This document shows, piece after piece, positions 1-11,230 of a DNA stretch of 64,000 bases. The stretch is from the NCBI GenBank assembly GCA_032622095.1, contig CP136066.1:108771319-108835318 (forward strand), in the 5' to 3' direction. Numbering within the stretch: position 1 is the stretch's first letter; each line of letters starts with the position of its first letter. The notes beneath the pieces are model-generated. The model was given only the letters and a program-made list of their open reading frames with translations, did no database searches and was not told the origin of the DNA. Made by a program: the position numbers and the translations under genes. This DNA is from Siphonodentalium dalli (taxonomy: Eukaryota > Mollusca > Scaphopoda > Gadilida > Siphonodentaliidae).

Positions 1-2009
1 TGTATACCATTTTTCTTCTTATTTTGTTATTTTCGCGGCCTTTGGGTAATCTGAATGAATCGATGTAAATCCAGTAAGTAAATATAAGCTTTCAAAAGCA
101 CATTTATTTTAAAAATAATTTAACAACGGCTGTGTTGGTTATTGAAAAATTATTAGACTCAAAATGTCTTCTAAAAACAACAGATTGCCCACTAATAAAT
201 TGTTGGAAAATCAAATACGAGAACAATTTCAATCTATTGGTGGTGTGAAATTTCCAACTATTGTTGTAAATTTCCAAACTGCTAAAGCCCCTACCCCCTG
301 TCGGCACGGCCCTGCCGACTATATGCCCCGAACCTCCTCCGGGGGTCAGGGGCATAATGAAGCCAATGAAACTCCGGTTATGTGTGAAGTATATATCTAT
401 CTCTTGTTATCACCAGATATCAAAATAATTTATAAATTTAAAACAACCGCGGATTCAAGCTTTACTGCAGTAGAATTAATATATTGTGGGATTTAACTCC
501 ACTGCATGGACATTAAATAAGTACAAGTTCATTTGACTCAAAAAAAAATAAAAAAAATACGCAGAGCATGCATTTTGGTTATCGTCCGAGACCATTTATA
601 GTGAATGAATACACTATCAAGATCCACGCATTCCATTTATTTTCTGAAGTTATTATCGCTACCTTCGTCACATTGCATAATTTCGTATCTCGGCTATTGA
701 GTATTTTTGTCGATACCATGTTGAGTAGTTAGCTTTGTGGTGAACCTTTTGTTGACAACCCAAAACCATGAAAAGTGACTGCCATTGAATATAGGAGTGT
801 TTCATTTACACCCGAGCGGCCAATGGCTATGCATACACACTGCCAATCATTCCTGTGGCAATAAAGAGACACAAATGCAACGATATCTGGACTTTCAACG
901 TTTGTCTTTGGCGATTCTGGACACGTGTTTTAAGATTCTGAGGACTACGCGTGCATATATATACAGACAGCAGGTATGTTTATAGAAAAATGGATTTCTA
1001 CACTATCTTGACCTGTGTGCCATGTCTTTCTTGAACAGTATCTATCCTGGCCCTCCGATTTGACACAATTAGTCAATTCCCAAAAAGCTGCTTCCACACA
1101 CCTGCGGCTGATGAATGCGGTCAAAATCGTATGCGTTTAACTGTGTCAGCCGCAACCGTATGGTTTGAAACGTTGCACCGATAGCCGCATGCGTTGGCCA
1201 TATGCGTCAGCCGCATAAGTCAATCTTCCGCTTACAATGCAGGTGTACTTTTTACCTTTTTTTTTTTTTTACTTTAAACATATTTTAATGTAACTGGAAA
1301 GATAATATACATATATAAGGATCGGGACACAAGTTACAAAACTTACAACTTGCCCCTCTCCTGAAACAATCATGGAACAATCTTAAAAATACATATCAGA
1401 TATAGCACACAGTATTTCTAAAGTGTAGTGCAGAGTGTGTGTGCTGCCGATGTCGGGTTTTCATCTGTATTCCAATCTCGGTTATATGAAGAAATGCCTA
1501 GAATTCAGTGAGTTTGAAAGATGAATGACGAAATTTACCATGATATCATACGCGGGTTTGTTCAAAACGCTTTGTTTTTTGCTATGAGAGATTGAGTAAT
1601 GCGAAAAAGAGTAGTGTTCTTGTGGTTTGATATACCTTTAACCCCATATAAGAAATGATTTGCTTCCAATGATTGAAAGCCATCAACGGCCGGCGTTCGT
1701 TGCAGAAAAATGCATATTTGTTAAAATCGCCATCAACGGAAGGAATATTAAAATATATATAGTTTTGTTCATATGCCAAACATAATCAGCGCGTAAATAG
1801 TATATTGTCGTCAAGACGATGGTGTACGTAAACAAGAACCTTCTCGTGTTACAGAAGTTTTGCTTCTGTTTACATAACACAGCGCAATTCTATTGGTTAA
1901 TCACACACAAATGATATAAACGCTCTTTATTATTTCCATATAAGGAAAACAGTAACAATAACGCTCTTTGTGTTTACCATATCCGGATCTAAACAAAAGC
2001 CAGGTTCTG
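1..2009. other. Unassigned AT-rich DNA
   Basis: I recognise no gene here. The longest reading frame with a plausible start (164-496, +, 110 codons, preceded by AAA before ATG) matches no family I know. It has no clear splice context and its second half is ordinary intergenic composition, so I do not call it. A T homopolymer lies near 1256-1270. Around 1855-1880 there is a segment resembling the GTTTACATAACA core of the repeat that follows. Confidence 0.5.
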
Positions 2010-2200
2010 TAAGGTTTTTTGCTTTTGTTTACATAACAAAGGAAAAATATTTGACAATAACATACTATTTATGCCATATTTCTGATTGGTATAAGAACAA
2101 AATATGTCTATATTTTATTATTCTTTCTGTTTATGGCGGTTTTTGACGGAGCTGAATATTTTAACAGCATACCCACCGCCAACACCGCCCGTATCTGTAA
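2010..2200 (+). repeat. Dispersed repeat, copy 1 of 2
   Basis: About 190 bp matches 30138-30342 in the same orientation. Shared blocks include GTTTACATAA, TGATTGGTATAAGAACAA, TTCTGTTTATGGCGGTTTT and CCGCCCGTATCT. The GGCGG and CCGCC blocks inside form a small inverted pair. No coding capacity. Probably a fragment of a non-autonomous transposon whose ends I cannot define. Confidence 0.6.
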
Positions 2201-2939
2201 TACTTAGATTTCGATAAAAGTCAAATCTCTGATCTACAAATATAAAGGGCATACATGCATATAGTGATTGCGGTCTTCAATGTCTGAGTTACCAGGCGTA
2301 TATAATATAAAACATGAATATATTACTTGCAACCAACGTCATTCCTTACCGCCCCTGGATAAGTGGTCCTGCTAATTTGCTATGATGTGGTTGGGGATAA
2401 GTGATCTAAAAAAAGCACACAACAACAATACCCTTGTAATTTTTGATGTGTTTTGCTAATCCAAACGATTTGAGCAAAAGCCACTATATGTGTGAAACAG
2501 TCAGTACATATATATTTTAAAATATTTTAATAATGGCATGGCAACGGTGTTAGCAACACGACAGGAATAGCAATCTCAATTATGGCCGGTTTGCAACAAC
2601 CAACACCGCCATTATTTAACTATTTCACAATATACATGTACATGTTGTTGCGTGATTTATACACATAGCGGCTTTTCTTCGATGTGTTCGGATCAGCCAA
2701 TCATCGCGAAAATGAAAAAAATAAAATAACGCTACTTTTTCTTAACAGCATCGCTTTGCCATGCATAGCATCATAGCAAATCCGCAGGACCAAACAACAT
2801 CATAGAAAATTAACAGGACCACTTAACCGGGTTTGGGGGGGGGGGGTAACACAGACACCACGTCGATCCAACACAACACATCCAAAAATAATATGGTAAG
2901 ATGAATATCAAATCACATTTTCAGGAATACAACCCTGAC

Positions 2940-3385
2940 CACACCATACAACACCCTTTATTTTATCTAAATCGGTCAAAGGCCGAGAAATGGCATGGGT
3001 GTCATATTTGAATCCCTCTGGACGATGGCCATTTTGGATCGGGGTGGGGTGAAATGGGTGTATATTTAGATTGGCTTGGGGCCACCCTACAACACCCTTT
3101 ATTTAATCTAAATCGGTCAAGGGGTCGAGAAATGGCATGGTTGCCCTATTTGAACCACTCTGGACGGCGGCCATTTTGGATCGGGTGGAATGAAAGGGTG
3201 AATATTTAGATTGGCTTGGGTTCACCCTACAACACCCTTTATTTGATCTAAATCAGTCAAGGGGCCGAGAAATGGCATGGGTGCCCTATTTGAACACATC
3301 TGGGCGGCGGTGATTTTGGTGAGTGGTGTGGTGAGTGGGGAAAGAGTACTTTGGGGCCACCATACAACATCCTTTGTTTTGCCTA
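2940..3385. repeat. Tandem repeat, about 140-bp unit, three copies plus part
   Basis: TACAACACCCTTT recurs at about 2947, 3088 and 3228, with a diverged form at 3363 (spacings 141, 140 and 135). Each unit carries TCTAAATC.GTCAA, GAGAAATGGCATGG and, in the first two, GGCCATTTTGGATCGG. Copies differ by scattered substitutions, so this is a local tandem duplication or the core of a decayed element. A G homopolymer lies just upstream, near 2836-2847. Confidence 0.8.
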
Positions 3386-3492
3386 AATATAAATTTGTTC
3401 GAATAAGGAATAAGGAATGGAAGTCACCTTCGTCAAATATTATGAGAATAAAGAGATATCTATGTAGGCGCCCCTACATGGTATTTTCACAA

Positions 3493-3664
3493 TGATGATG
3501 ATTTTAATGATGATGGTAGTGGTGGCATGGTGACGATGGTGATGCATGACGATGATGATGGGGATGATGTTGAAATCAATGACGGTGATGATGATGATGA
3601 TGATGATGATGATAATAATGTTAATGCTGATGATGATGATGATGTTGAAGATGAGGAAGATGGC
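3493..3664. repeat. Imperfect GAT trinucleotide microsatellite
   Basis: About 170 bp of GAT/GATG repeats with interruptions. The frames open through it read as runs of Met, Ile or Asp and are compositional artefacts. A similar ATC-rich tract lies near the other end of the window. Confidence 0.9.
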
Positions 3665-4365
3665 AACGTTTATTCCGGACGGTGAATTTACATATATGTA
3701 TATCACACATGAGTACGTGTACATGCACACATATTTTCCAAAGAATAATGCACACATTAGATAGAGTACGAGCATGGTGGTTTCAATGGCGCCGTAACTG
3801 ATTTTAAATATTTTAATCAATATTGTGTCGACATGGATGTAAATTTTCTTTCAATGAGATTTTAAATATGGTTTCATTCTAATGAAACACACATCATATT
3901 ATGTGCCAAAGATATCCACCAACAATAGTGAAACCTATAAAATCGAAAAAGAAAGGAAAAAAACACACACATCTGTTCAGCAATAACGTGCGGTTGCGGT
4001 ATTTGTGATTTAAGTGGTTATTGCATGGTTGAATATTGGCCATAACATTTTCATAACACCACATATAATAGATAACTGCGGGAAATTGGTCTATAATTAC
4101 CATTCAATGTTCACCATTATATCAAAGCGAGTGTTTTAGTTGCTATACACCTAAAACCCAACAACATATTGTTCAGCTGAACGAGATATTGTTCAGCTTC
4201 AGTTACAGCGGAAGGAAACCTTTCGATAGCGGTCAACAAAGCTAAGTCCACACACTTGCAAATTTTCCACACAAATCGTTTCTTATACAGTTATTGCTTT
4301 TGTGGAACGGTCCGTTAAAACGATTTTCGGTTATCGTTTAAACATATTTATTAGCCATATATGCA

Positions 4366-4924
4366 GAGGGGGGGGGGGGGTGGAAAACAGTTTTTCCTCC
4401 GGGCACGTATGCCTGGGTGGGTGGTCGATAGGACCAACAAACAATTTTTTCCGCAACTCAAAAATATTTTTCCTGCAAGTCGTTTTGACTGCAATGAGTT
4501 AGGCTTAAAACACATCTATATGTCAATATTAACATAAATGACAAATTTCATGATGATCAGACAAACAGTATAGCCTGTAGCCCATGCTAATGGATTGAAT
4601 TGTGAAATCCAAGATGGCCGCTGGCATCCATGTTTTTTTTTGGCCGAATGACCCCAAAATGACTTGTTCCTATTTACATGTCAATGTTAACATCCATGAC
4701 TAATAGTATACACAGTAATTCATATACAGCTGTTTACAGTGAATTCCCCCCCCCCGCAAATCTCTGTTTTAGTGTTAAAAGGGGGGTGGGTGTCCAAAAA
4801 TGGTCGGAAAAAACTGCCGAAAACGGAAAACAATTTGGACGCGGGGGTGGGTGGGTCCAAACATGGGTCGAAAGTAAAAAATCAACATACGTGCCTGAAC
4901 AAAAATTTCCGACCCCCCCCCCCC
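4366..4924. repeat. Possible foldback element with G-run ends
   Basis: The left end has a run of G followed by GTGGAAA and GGGCACGTATG. The reverse complement of 4885-4924 has the same order: G run, TCGGAAA, CAGGCACGTATG. Further G and C runs lie inside. This looks like imperfect terminal inverted repeats about 60 bp long, without a target duplication I can see. Weak call. Confidence 0.35.
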
Positions 4925-5063
4925 GATATATGCATATAAATAAATACATTCGGTAACGGGATTGAAGAACAAGTGCGAGCCACTTATATGATAGCCTACT
5001 TCCCTCCCGATTTATGCTGCGTGTACATGATGTATATGGATCATCACGTAAACTCACAGTCCA

Positions 5064-6929
5064 GAGGCGTTATTTCGCTAAAATCCGATTTGGATTCTGG
5101 ATTCAGATTACAGATTTGTCCCCGTACGACTTGGTTCGGCAAAAGAACAGACCACAAATTTCCAGAATCAGTAAACGAACAGACCGTAATCCTAATTTCG
5201 TGGGAATCCGATAGGGATTCGGATTCCGATTACGGACTCAAATGTTCGTAATGTAAACAAACCGAGATTTCGCCACCTCAGAGTTTAAAAACACAATAAA
5301 ACATAAGAATCCGTCTCTTGTGTACAAATTATTGCAGAATATAAACGATCTATATCAAAGAATTTTAAATGCGGAGACAAATTTGTTTTATTGAATGTAA
5401 ACTGGGAGAATATTACTGAAATTAGCCAAATAATAACGCTATTGATAGTAACGCTGGGGGAGCACTTCGGTTGATGGCGAAGAAATTGCAATTCATTGTT
5501 GATTGTCACTTTCATATGTCCATTTCATAATTCCATCCTTAAAATACCGCCCGAACGCATGTCGATTTCGAATTCGGCGGATACGTCACCATTGACCGAG
5601 TTCATATGCACCTGCATGGATATGTCTTCTGCTGTGTTCGTTATTATAATGTTTCTTCTTATTCAAGAAATAGTAGGATTATATGGTATCGATGGATTAT
5701 CAGATACACGTATGTACTATCATCTAGTCTTAATGTTATAGCAATTTCATGTTTAACATGTTTTGTTTCGTTAAATGCAGTCGTTTTGCACAATAGTCTC
5801 TATATAGACAACAGACACATGTTCTAGGGACGTGGCTAGAAGTTTCCTCAAATTTACGGCCAACTGCACCCCCCCCCCCCCTTGAACCAAACATCAATCT
5901 CACAGGTTCGCAGAATTCAATTTGCTCCCCTTGGAAATATCCAATCTGACAAACACTAAGATTGGAAAATTACCAACTTTTACTGGTTGAAAAAAATCAA
6001 ACAATGAGAACAATGCCAACCTATATATGGTGTCAAATTAATGTCCAACTAATGTTGTGTCATGCATGAAATTTCCGACTGCTGGAATGTACCAAAGTTT
6101 AGTTTAGATATATTTATTTCAAATATATGTCAAATTTAGATAACACATGATATATATAACACATACATTTGTTTATACATACAAAGGAATTGGGGGACAA
6201 GTACTGACTCACTTAAGGGTACCCCCTCTCCCAAATGTTATTACACTGAAAAAATAAATAATTAGTAATGGCAAAGCAACATGACTACCAAAACAAGTTG
6301 AACATATATACAGATCACTGGACACCCCCTCTCCCGAGTTAGTCATAAGTTTGTATATGTATTTATTTAAAATCGGGTTTGTTTGTTTGTTACGTTTGTT
6401 GGCTTGTACGTATCATTATTTGAAACAGTTAGTCAAAATAATCCTGATTTTCCTCACGTATGAATGACTGCACAGCTTAGCAAATTGTACCAAAAATCGG
6501 GGTGGGGGTCGAGACACCCAAGCAACCCCTGTCGTCACGTCCCTGTTCAACTGACAAGTTTCGTGTGTTCTTCACAACATCTTCGGAATTTGATTCAGGA
6601 GGCCTAGAGCTGTCATGTTTAGATATGCTTGCCAACATCAATAAACACACTTTAACTTGAAAAAAAAAGATGCGATTAAGTCGGATTGGCAGCAAATTAT
6701 GTGCCGTGTATATACACATAGACGAAAAGCATGATTTCACAACAAACATGCACTTTATAAATATAAGATACAAATGATACTTTTGTCAAATACATGAGCC
6801 ATGTTTGACGCTGGGAGAGATTTTCGGAGACCACGTGGATTTCAAAATCTGACCTAGAATCCGAAATTAGCTCCGCCCCCCGTAATCGGCTTTGGATTCT
6901 CAATCCGGATTTTAGCGAAATTACGGCTC
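5064..6929 (+). mobile_element. Family A TIR element, copy A (1.87 kb, non-autonomous)
   Basis: The left end reads GAGGCGTTATTTCGCTAAAA and the right end, reverse-complemented, reads GAGCCGTAATTTCGCTAAAA, giving terminal inverted repeats of about 24 bp with two mismatches. Three nearly identical copies lie inside the LINE at 56869-62053. Subterminal regions are rich in ATTCGGATTCC-like short palindromes. The interior has no transposase signature; the short frames that recur in each copy look like by-products of repeat conservation. The 3 bp outside the ends are CCA on the left and TGG on the right, which are inverted rather than a direct duplication, so the superfamily is not assigned. Confidence 0.85.
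6075..6339 (+). repeat. 265-bp module inside family A
   Basis: This block (CCGACTGCTGG... to ...CTCCCGAGT) is present in copies A, C and D but exactly absent from copy B, where the flanks join directly near 57877. Relatives of it occur at 54230-54475 (reverse, with additional family A sequence) and 50233-50370. It contains an AAATAAATAT.T..AAACTAAAC-like end. It may be an insertion carried by the family or a precise deletion in copy B. Confidence 0.6.
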
Positions 6930-6932
6930 TGG

Positions 6933-7990
6933 CAAACGCCCTGTTGTAACTAGCAATCTGATTGGCTACAACGCCACGTTGCGTGTGAGATAACGAGTCT
7001 GTTGTGTGCATCACGAGTAAGCGACGCGATATATGGATGTTCATGCTGGTATATAATGCCAACCACGACGACACTCTGTACATTGGTATCAATTTTAACC
7101 TCTAAGTTATGTCGTAATTTTGAAGCAGGGATATAAGATAGGTCAATAAATACACGAAATACCGATCTCCATATAATTTGGTATATCAATTCAGATGGAA
7201 CATCTTTAGAACTATGCCAGAGGGCAGTTATGCCTGACCAGTTAGGACATAAGTCGAGCATTATCTGGCATCTATTACTCCGAGTTTATAAGCCGGACGA
7301 AGAAATCAATGACGATCATTTGCGTCAATTGTTACAAATATAAATGACATGAAACTTTATAAGCAGCCGCCCAATGGGAAACTTAGAGGCTTATGTTAAC
7401 AGCTCAGTGTCTAATTAGACCTGACATGTTTTCTGCTTGGGCAGTATGTCTCAATATATATACTACTATTGCACGATATCCACATGCAGAGTCTGGCCGA
7501 TTTCTAATCCTCTTTTGTTCTATTCATGCATGGTGGGTCACGTTTAGATCTCGTTAATTGCGGATAGAATATTGGCAGCATATAGTCCGAACTCAAGACA
7601 GACATGTTGACCTAATGCCAACTGGAGGAAGGTTAGATCGTTTACATACGTTTATATCTTTATTCAAGTTATTCGATTTAATGTAGATTTTACGACACAC
7701 GGACGGATGGACAGTATTCGTAAAGCCAGAAAGGTTTCTGACTCTGCATGCATGGTCTATATGCATTGAGGGCGTTATTTCGTGCGTTTAATTTCGGGTA
7801 TATAGTTTATTGGAGGTAGCCGCGACTCGCAAGACAAACATCGACCTAATGTCAACCGAAAGAAGGTAAATCGTTTACATTAGTTTATCTTTAAATTATT
7901 CAAGCTATTCGGTTAATATGTTATATATATGGCAGGCATAAAACCAGGGGGAACCATTACAATGTATATTCCTCTGTGTAAATCTCTAAT
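6933..7990. other. Unassigned DNA
   Basis: No recognisable gene. Two loosely similar stretches (about 7600-7690 and 7840-7915, sharing TCGTTTACAT and a TCGGTTAAT-like end) suggest a weak local duplication. Otherwise nothing seen. Confidence 0.4.
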
Positions 7991-8285
7991 GTGGCCTTGG
8001 TGGCTCAGTCGGTAAGGGGCTCTGCTCTCCGGCGCTGGCAACATGTGTTCAATTCCCAGTGGAGTCATGCATCGCTGACTTTGTATCCCATATCGCTATA
8101 TGGGGAGTTGCTTGTTACTCGCCGATGGTCTGTGGTTTCGCCGAGCACAGTGGGTCATTCTTCCAGCCAATGAAATCACTGCTAGATTAAACTTAGTGCA
8201 CGGTCTTTCCCTCCACCAATAGAACTGGCAACATCGTGATATAGCCCTGGCTGTTGAAAGCGACGTTAAACACCAACAAATATAT
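7991..8285 (+). mobile_element. tRNA-derived SINE
   Basis: The head carries an RNA polymerase III A box (TGGCTCAGTCGG at 8001-8012) and a B box (GTTCAATTC at 8047-8055), spaced as in a tRNA gene. The sequence outside the boxes cannot fold into a full tRNA cloverleaf with an acceptor stem. A tRNA-unrelated body of about 200 bp follows and ends in GCGACGTTAAACACCAACAA before an AT-rich tail. This head-body-tail order is the standard SINE layout. The tail is of the kind shared with a partner LINE in mollusc SINEs, which is recalled knowledge and not tested here. No clear target-site duplication was found. Confidence 0.8.
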
Positions 8286-8686
8286 ACATAGTTTATTTCT
8301 AATCATATATGAGTTTATGATTCCCTTTGAATTCTATATATTTACACACTAAGTGTTGTCATCACTAAATCCAGCATTCTGATTGGTCGGCGCCCACGTG
8401 GCTAGTTGCAGTTATTTCTCGGTGAATGCGCAAAGCCTAATAACACCAAGCTAATAACACCATCGATACGTCATTGGGTTTGGAAAGACGAATGCGTAAT
8501 GCTTTGGGCGCATTTTGACTCGCGAAGGATTGACTTAATACATCATCGGGTTTCAACATGAAGAGAAATTGTTCCTATTAACTTTTGCCAAGGGTGCTAT
8601 TGGGTATTTTGGGCTGATCTTGTCACGATAGACTTTTCGATTTAAATATATTTACAAAAGTGGCTTTTTCGCTAAATGTATATAAA
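8286..8686. other. Unassigned DNA
   Basis: No gene, repeat unit or regulatory site that I can support. Confidence 0.4.
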
Positions 8687-8849
8687 TATAAGGATTAACT
8701 GTCATGTGGACTATTTTTATGGAGATGTAACGGTGAGGTAAGTGGACATAACTTGTAGGTAAAACCCTTCGGGTTTTACACAAGTTATGTCCACTTACCT
8801 CACCGTTACATCTCCATAAAAACAGTCCACATGACAGTTAATCCTTATA
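8687..8849. repeat. Near-perfect 163-bp hairpin (foldback element)
   Basis: The arm starting TATAAGGATTAACTGTCATG at 8687 is repeated in reverse complement, ending at 8849. The centre is AAAACCCTTCGGGTTTT. Arms of roughly 70-75 bp differ at only a few positions, so the transcript would form a long stable stem. No target-site duplication is obvious. It could be a foldback MITE or a young inverted duplication. Confidence 0.85.
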
Positions 8850-9659
8850 TATACTGTAATTGTGTTGTGTCACACTTTTCATGGATCCACCCATGGATAT
8901 AATGTACCATGCAAAAGTGCTGCGATCGTTATTGTTGATGTCATAATTTTGTATTGATTGATTCATTGTTTGTTTTATTTTGGCGATATAATGTGACCAT
9001 ATATGTTTACAGACAATTACAATTGCGGTAGAGCGGTGGAGTATATATCACCAAGGTATGTCATAATTTCGAGGACTGACAACCGGGTCACAACCCCAAG
9101 CACATATGTGATGATCATGGCTTGATTATAAAACAAGCGTATATACAAAAATATGTGAGTGTTTTAAAGTGGTGTCTCTGGTCCATATAGCTAAGCGTTT
9201 CAATTCGATGGGTAATTGGTAGTTGCAGTAATTAATTAATGATGTATCAATAAATAAATCAAAATACACGCAGAGATGCGAGTGTCATTTGTGTTTCTAC
9301 AATCAGTACATCGGGGGTTATCGCAATTTACTTTCAGTTGATAATTGCATGCAGGTAACATTTCGTTATGTATCCATCCTTAAATACATATGAGAACCAG
9401 AGACGTCAAAGCGTCACATTAATTTCAAGCATCATATTGAGCCCAATAATTACTCGCTATTTAGCCACGTTTCAGTGATCAAAAATAAATAAAATAATGA
9501 AATACTAACATAAAGACCATATATGCACCGAACACACTCGTTGAAGAGATAGAGCTTATTGATTTAGATTAGATTAGACACCGGTAGATACTATATTAGC
9601 TCATGCATCTGGTCATGCTGAGTGGCGCATCAACATCAATGTATGCAATTTACAGAATA
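8850..9659. other. Unassigned DNA
   Basis: AT-rich, with no gene or repeat that I can support. Confidence 0.4.
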
Positions 9660-10040
9660 CTAGCTGGGGTACCCGGCATTGCTCGGATGAAGAATGCGTA
9701 TTTTGTTAGTGGCCCTTCAAGTCATTTAAAATAATTATTAGTCAGCTGGGGATAAACAGAACCTATTGTATGACTCTCCGGATAAGATTATATTTATTTT
9801 TAAGTTGATAATAAAATGCTCTTTAATGCTAATTATTAGTGCCTCTTTAAGTTATTTGATGTCAACAGCATCTATTTACCAATATGTACATTTTTTCAGC
9901 TCCGAAGATCCAACCGTATATATAAATAATTACTAGTACCCTTGTAAAACATCTGAGGAGAACTACTAATAACGCCCCGGGTAAAATGACCCCTAACGGC
10001 CCGGGTAAAATGACCCCTAAATACAAATTTTAAAACCCGA
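9660..10040 (-). mobile_element. Helitron-like element fragment (3' end on minus strand)
   Basis: Read on the minus strand the segment ends GCCGGGTACCCCAGCTAG followed by T, the CTAG|T end expected of Helitron-like elements. A GC-rich block precedes the end. At 9969-10022 a unit of about 26 bp with CCGGGTAAAATGACCCCTAA is present twice. The 5' end is not defined. The family differs from the arrays at 14371 and 42638. Confidence 0.5.
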
Positions 10041-10169
10041 TGATCGAGCCGTTTGCGAATTTGCTGTGGATGGGCGTCTTTTCACATAATGACTAAAATT
10101 GATTGCGCTGCTTCGTGATTTCAGGTGTTATACAATATCATATATTGGCGAATCTCTAATCTGGCCACA

Positions 10170-10545
10170 GGGGAAGTTTATAAAATTGGAAACTAATGCA
10201 AGTAATATAGGTCTTAGTTAATACCTGTTCCTTAACAATGTAGTTCCTAGCCGAGGTGAAGGTTTCAGCTCGAGATTGCATGATTTACGTTTCTTTGTTG
10301 AGCCGACTTTGCTTTCCGTCGCTTTCAATCGTGGAATTTCTCGCAGGGAATCAATTAAATATTTATTGAAATATCGGCTCACAAAAGTTATAAAAATCAT
10401 GCAATCTCGAGTTGAGAACACCCTCTCTGTGAAGCAAGTATTAAAAAAGAATTTGATCGATGCGCTGTTTATTCAATGTTATAAAGTTTCCCGTCAGAAC
10501 AGGGAACAACATCAGACAGTTCCCAGGTTTTGGACACATGGAATA
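10170..10545. mobile_element. Foldback MITE, family F, copy 1
   Basis: Imperfect inverted repeats: GGGAAGTTTATAA on the left matches the reverse complement of TTATAAAGTTTCCC on the right, and inner arms share CTCGAGATTGCATGATTT. Related copies are at 19474-19843 and 20708-20960, all sharing TACCTGTTCCTTA.CAATGTA-like blocks. The reading frames on both strands are arm-to-arm mirrors, so they are not genes. Confidence 0.7.
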
Positions 10546-11230
10546 ACTTCTCTACAGGCTTAGCCAGAGCAGATATTCATGGCATAATATAGTCTTGTAC
10601 ATGTACTTGGGTGGTGTCAGTAGTTATGGCGGTGGTGAATATGGTGTAATGTGCGTATCATGAGCATCAGTGTGATACATTGTATAACTAGGTCAATAGG
10701 GCATCTCTGATAAAGGCAGCTACACTTATCAATATATTGTTATTCGTTGAGTGAAATAGAGCATTTAATTTGAGGGTATTCGGTTTTTGTGAGAAAATGG
10801 TTTGATGTATATCTTTAGGGGTTTATCAAGATTCGTATACAATCAAGAACGGTGTGGTATATCGCCCCCTAGTTTTACGTTACAGAGATCGCCCTGTCGT
10901 TCCTCATATGGAATGTCTATCCATGATCGAGTTTCCACAGGTAATCTATTGCCGCATGTATACGGAATTTCACAAGACATGCCACTGTTTTCTGATTTTG
11001 GAGTGTTGTGTAATTTTCTTTGCCGAAATTTAACTTGATAATTAGGCAGAATGGGTATAAATTTGCCGGAGACGTTAATATAACCTGGCCATTTCTGAAT
11101 GTATTGGTCTGTTGAACTGGTCTTAATCAACTTATTAAATTATGTCGTTTCCGGTACCCACTGTTTCAGCCAAAAAATAACACATTCTTCAATATGTTTT
11201 ATAGTAGCTTTGGGTTAGAGACTTCATTGA
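10546..11230. other. Unassigned DNA before the minisatellite
   Basis: Unique-looking sequence. Short opposing frames at 10802-11130 overlap on both strands and resemble no family I know. Confidence 0.35.

Noticed and set aside
3440-3820. Coding frames rich in Ile or Met over the GAT tract
   Set aside because: They are translations of a trinucleotide repeat on both strands. The same applies to the His/Asp/Met frames at 63429-63889.
4734-5057. Pro/Gly-rich frames on both strands around 4700-5050
   Set aside because: They are driven by G and C homopolymers in the foldback repeat.
5285-5827. Recurring 70-80-codon frames in every family A copy
   Set aside because: They recur because the DNA is repeated. 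They overlap on both strands, carry no transposase motif, and vary at their ends between copies.
7991-8080. Functional tRNA gene
   Set aside because: A and B boxes are present, but no acceptor stem pairs and the sequence continues into a SINE body.
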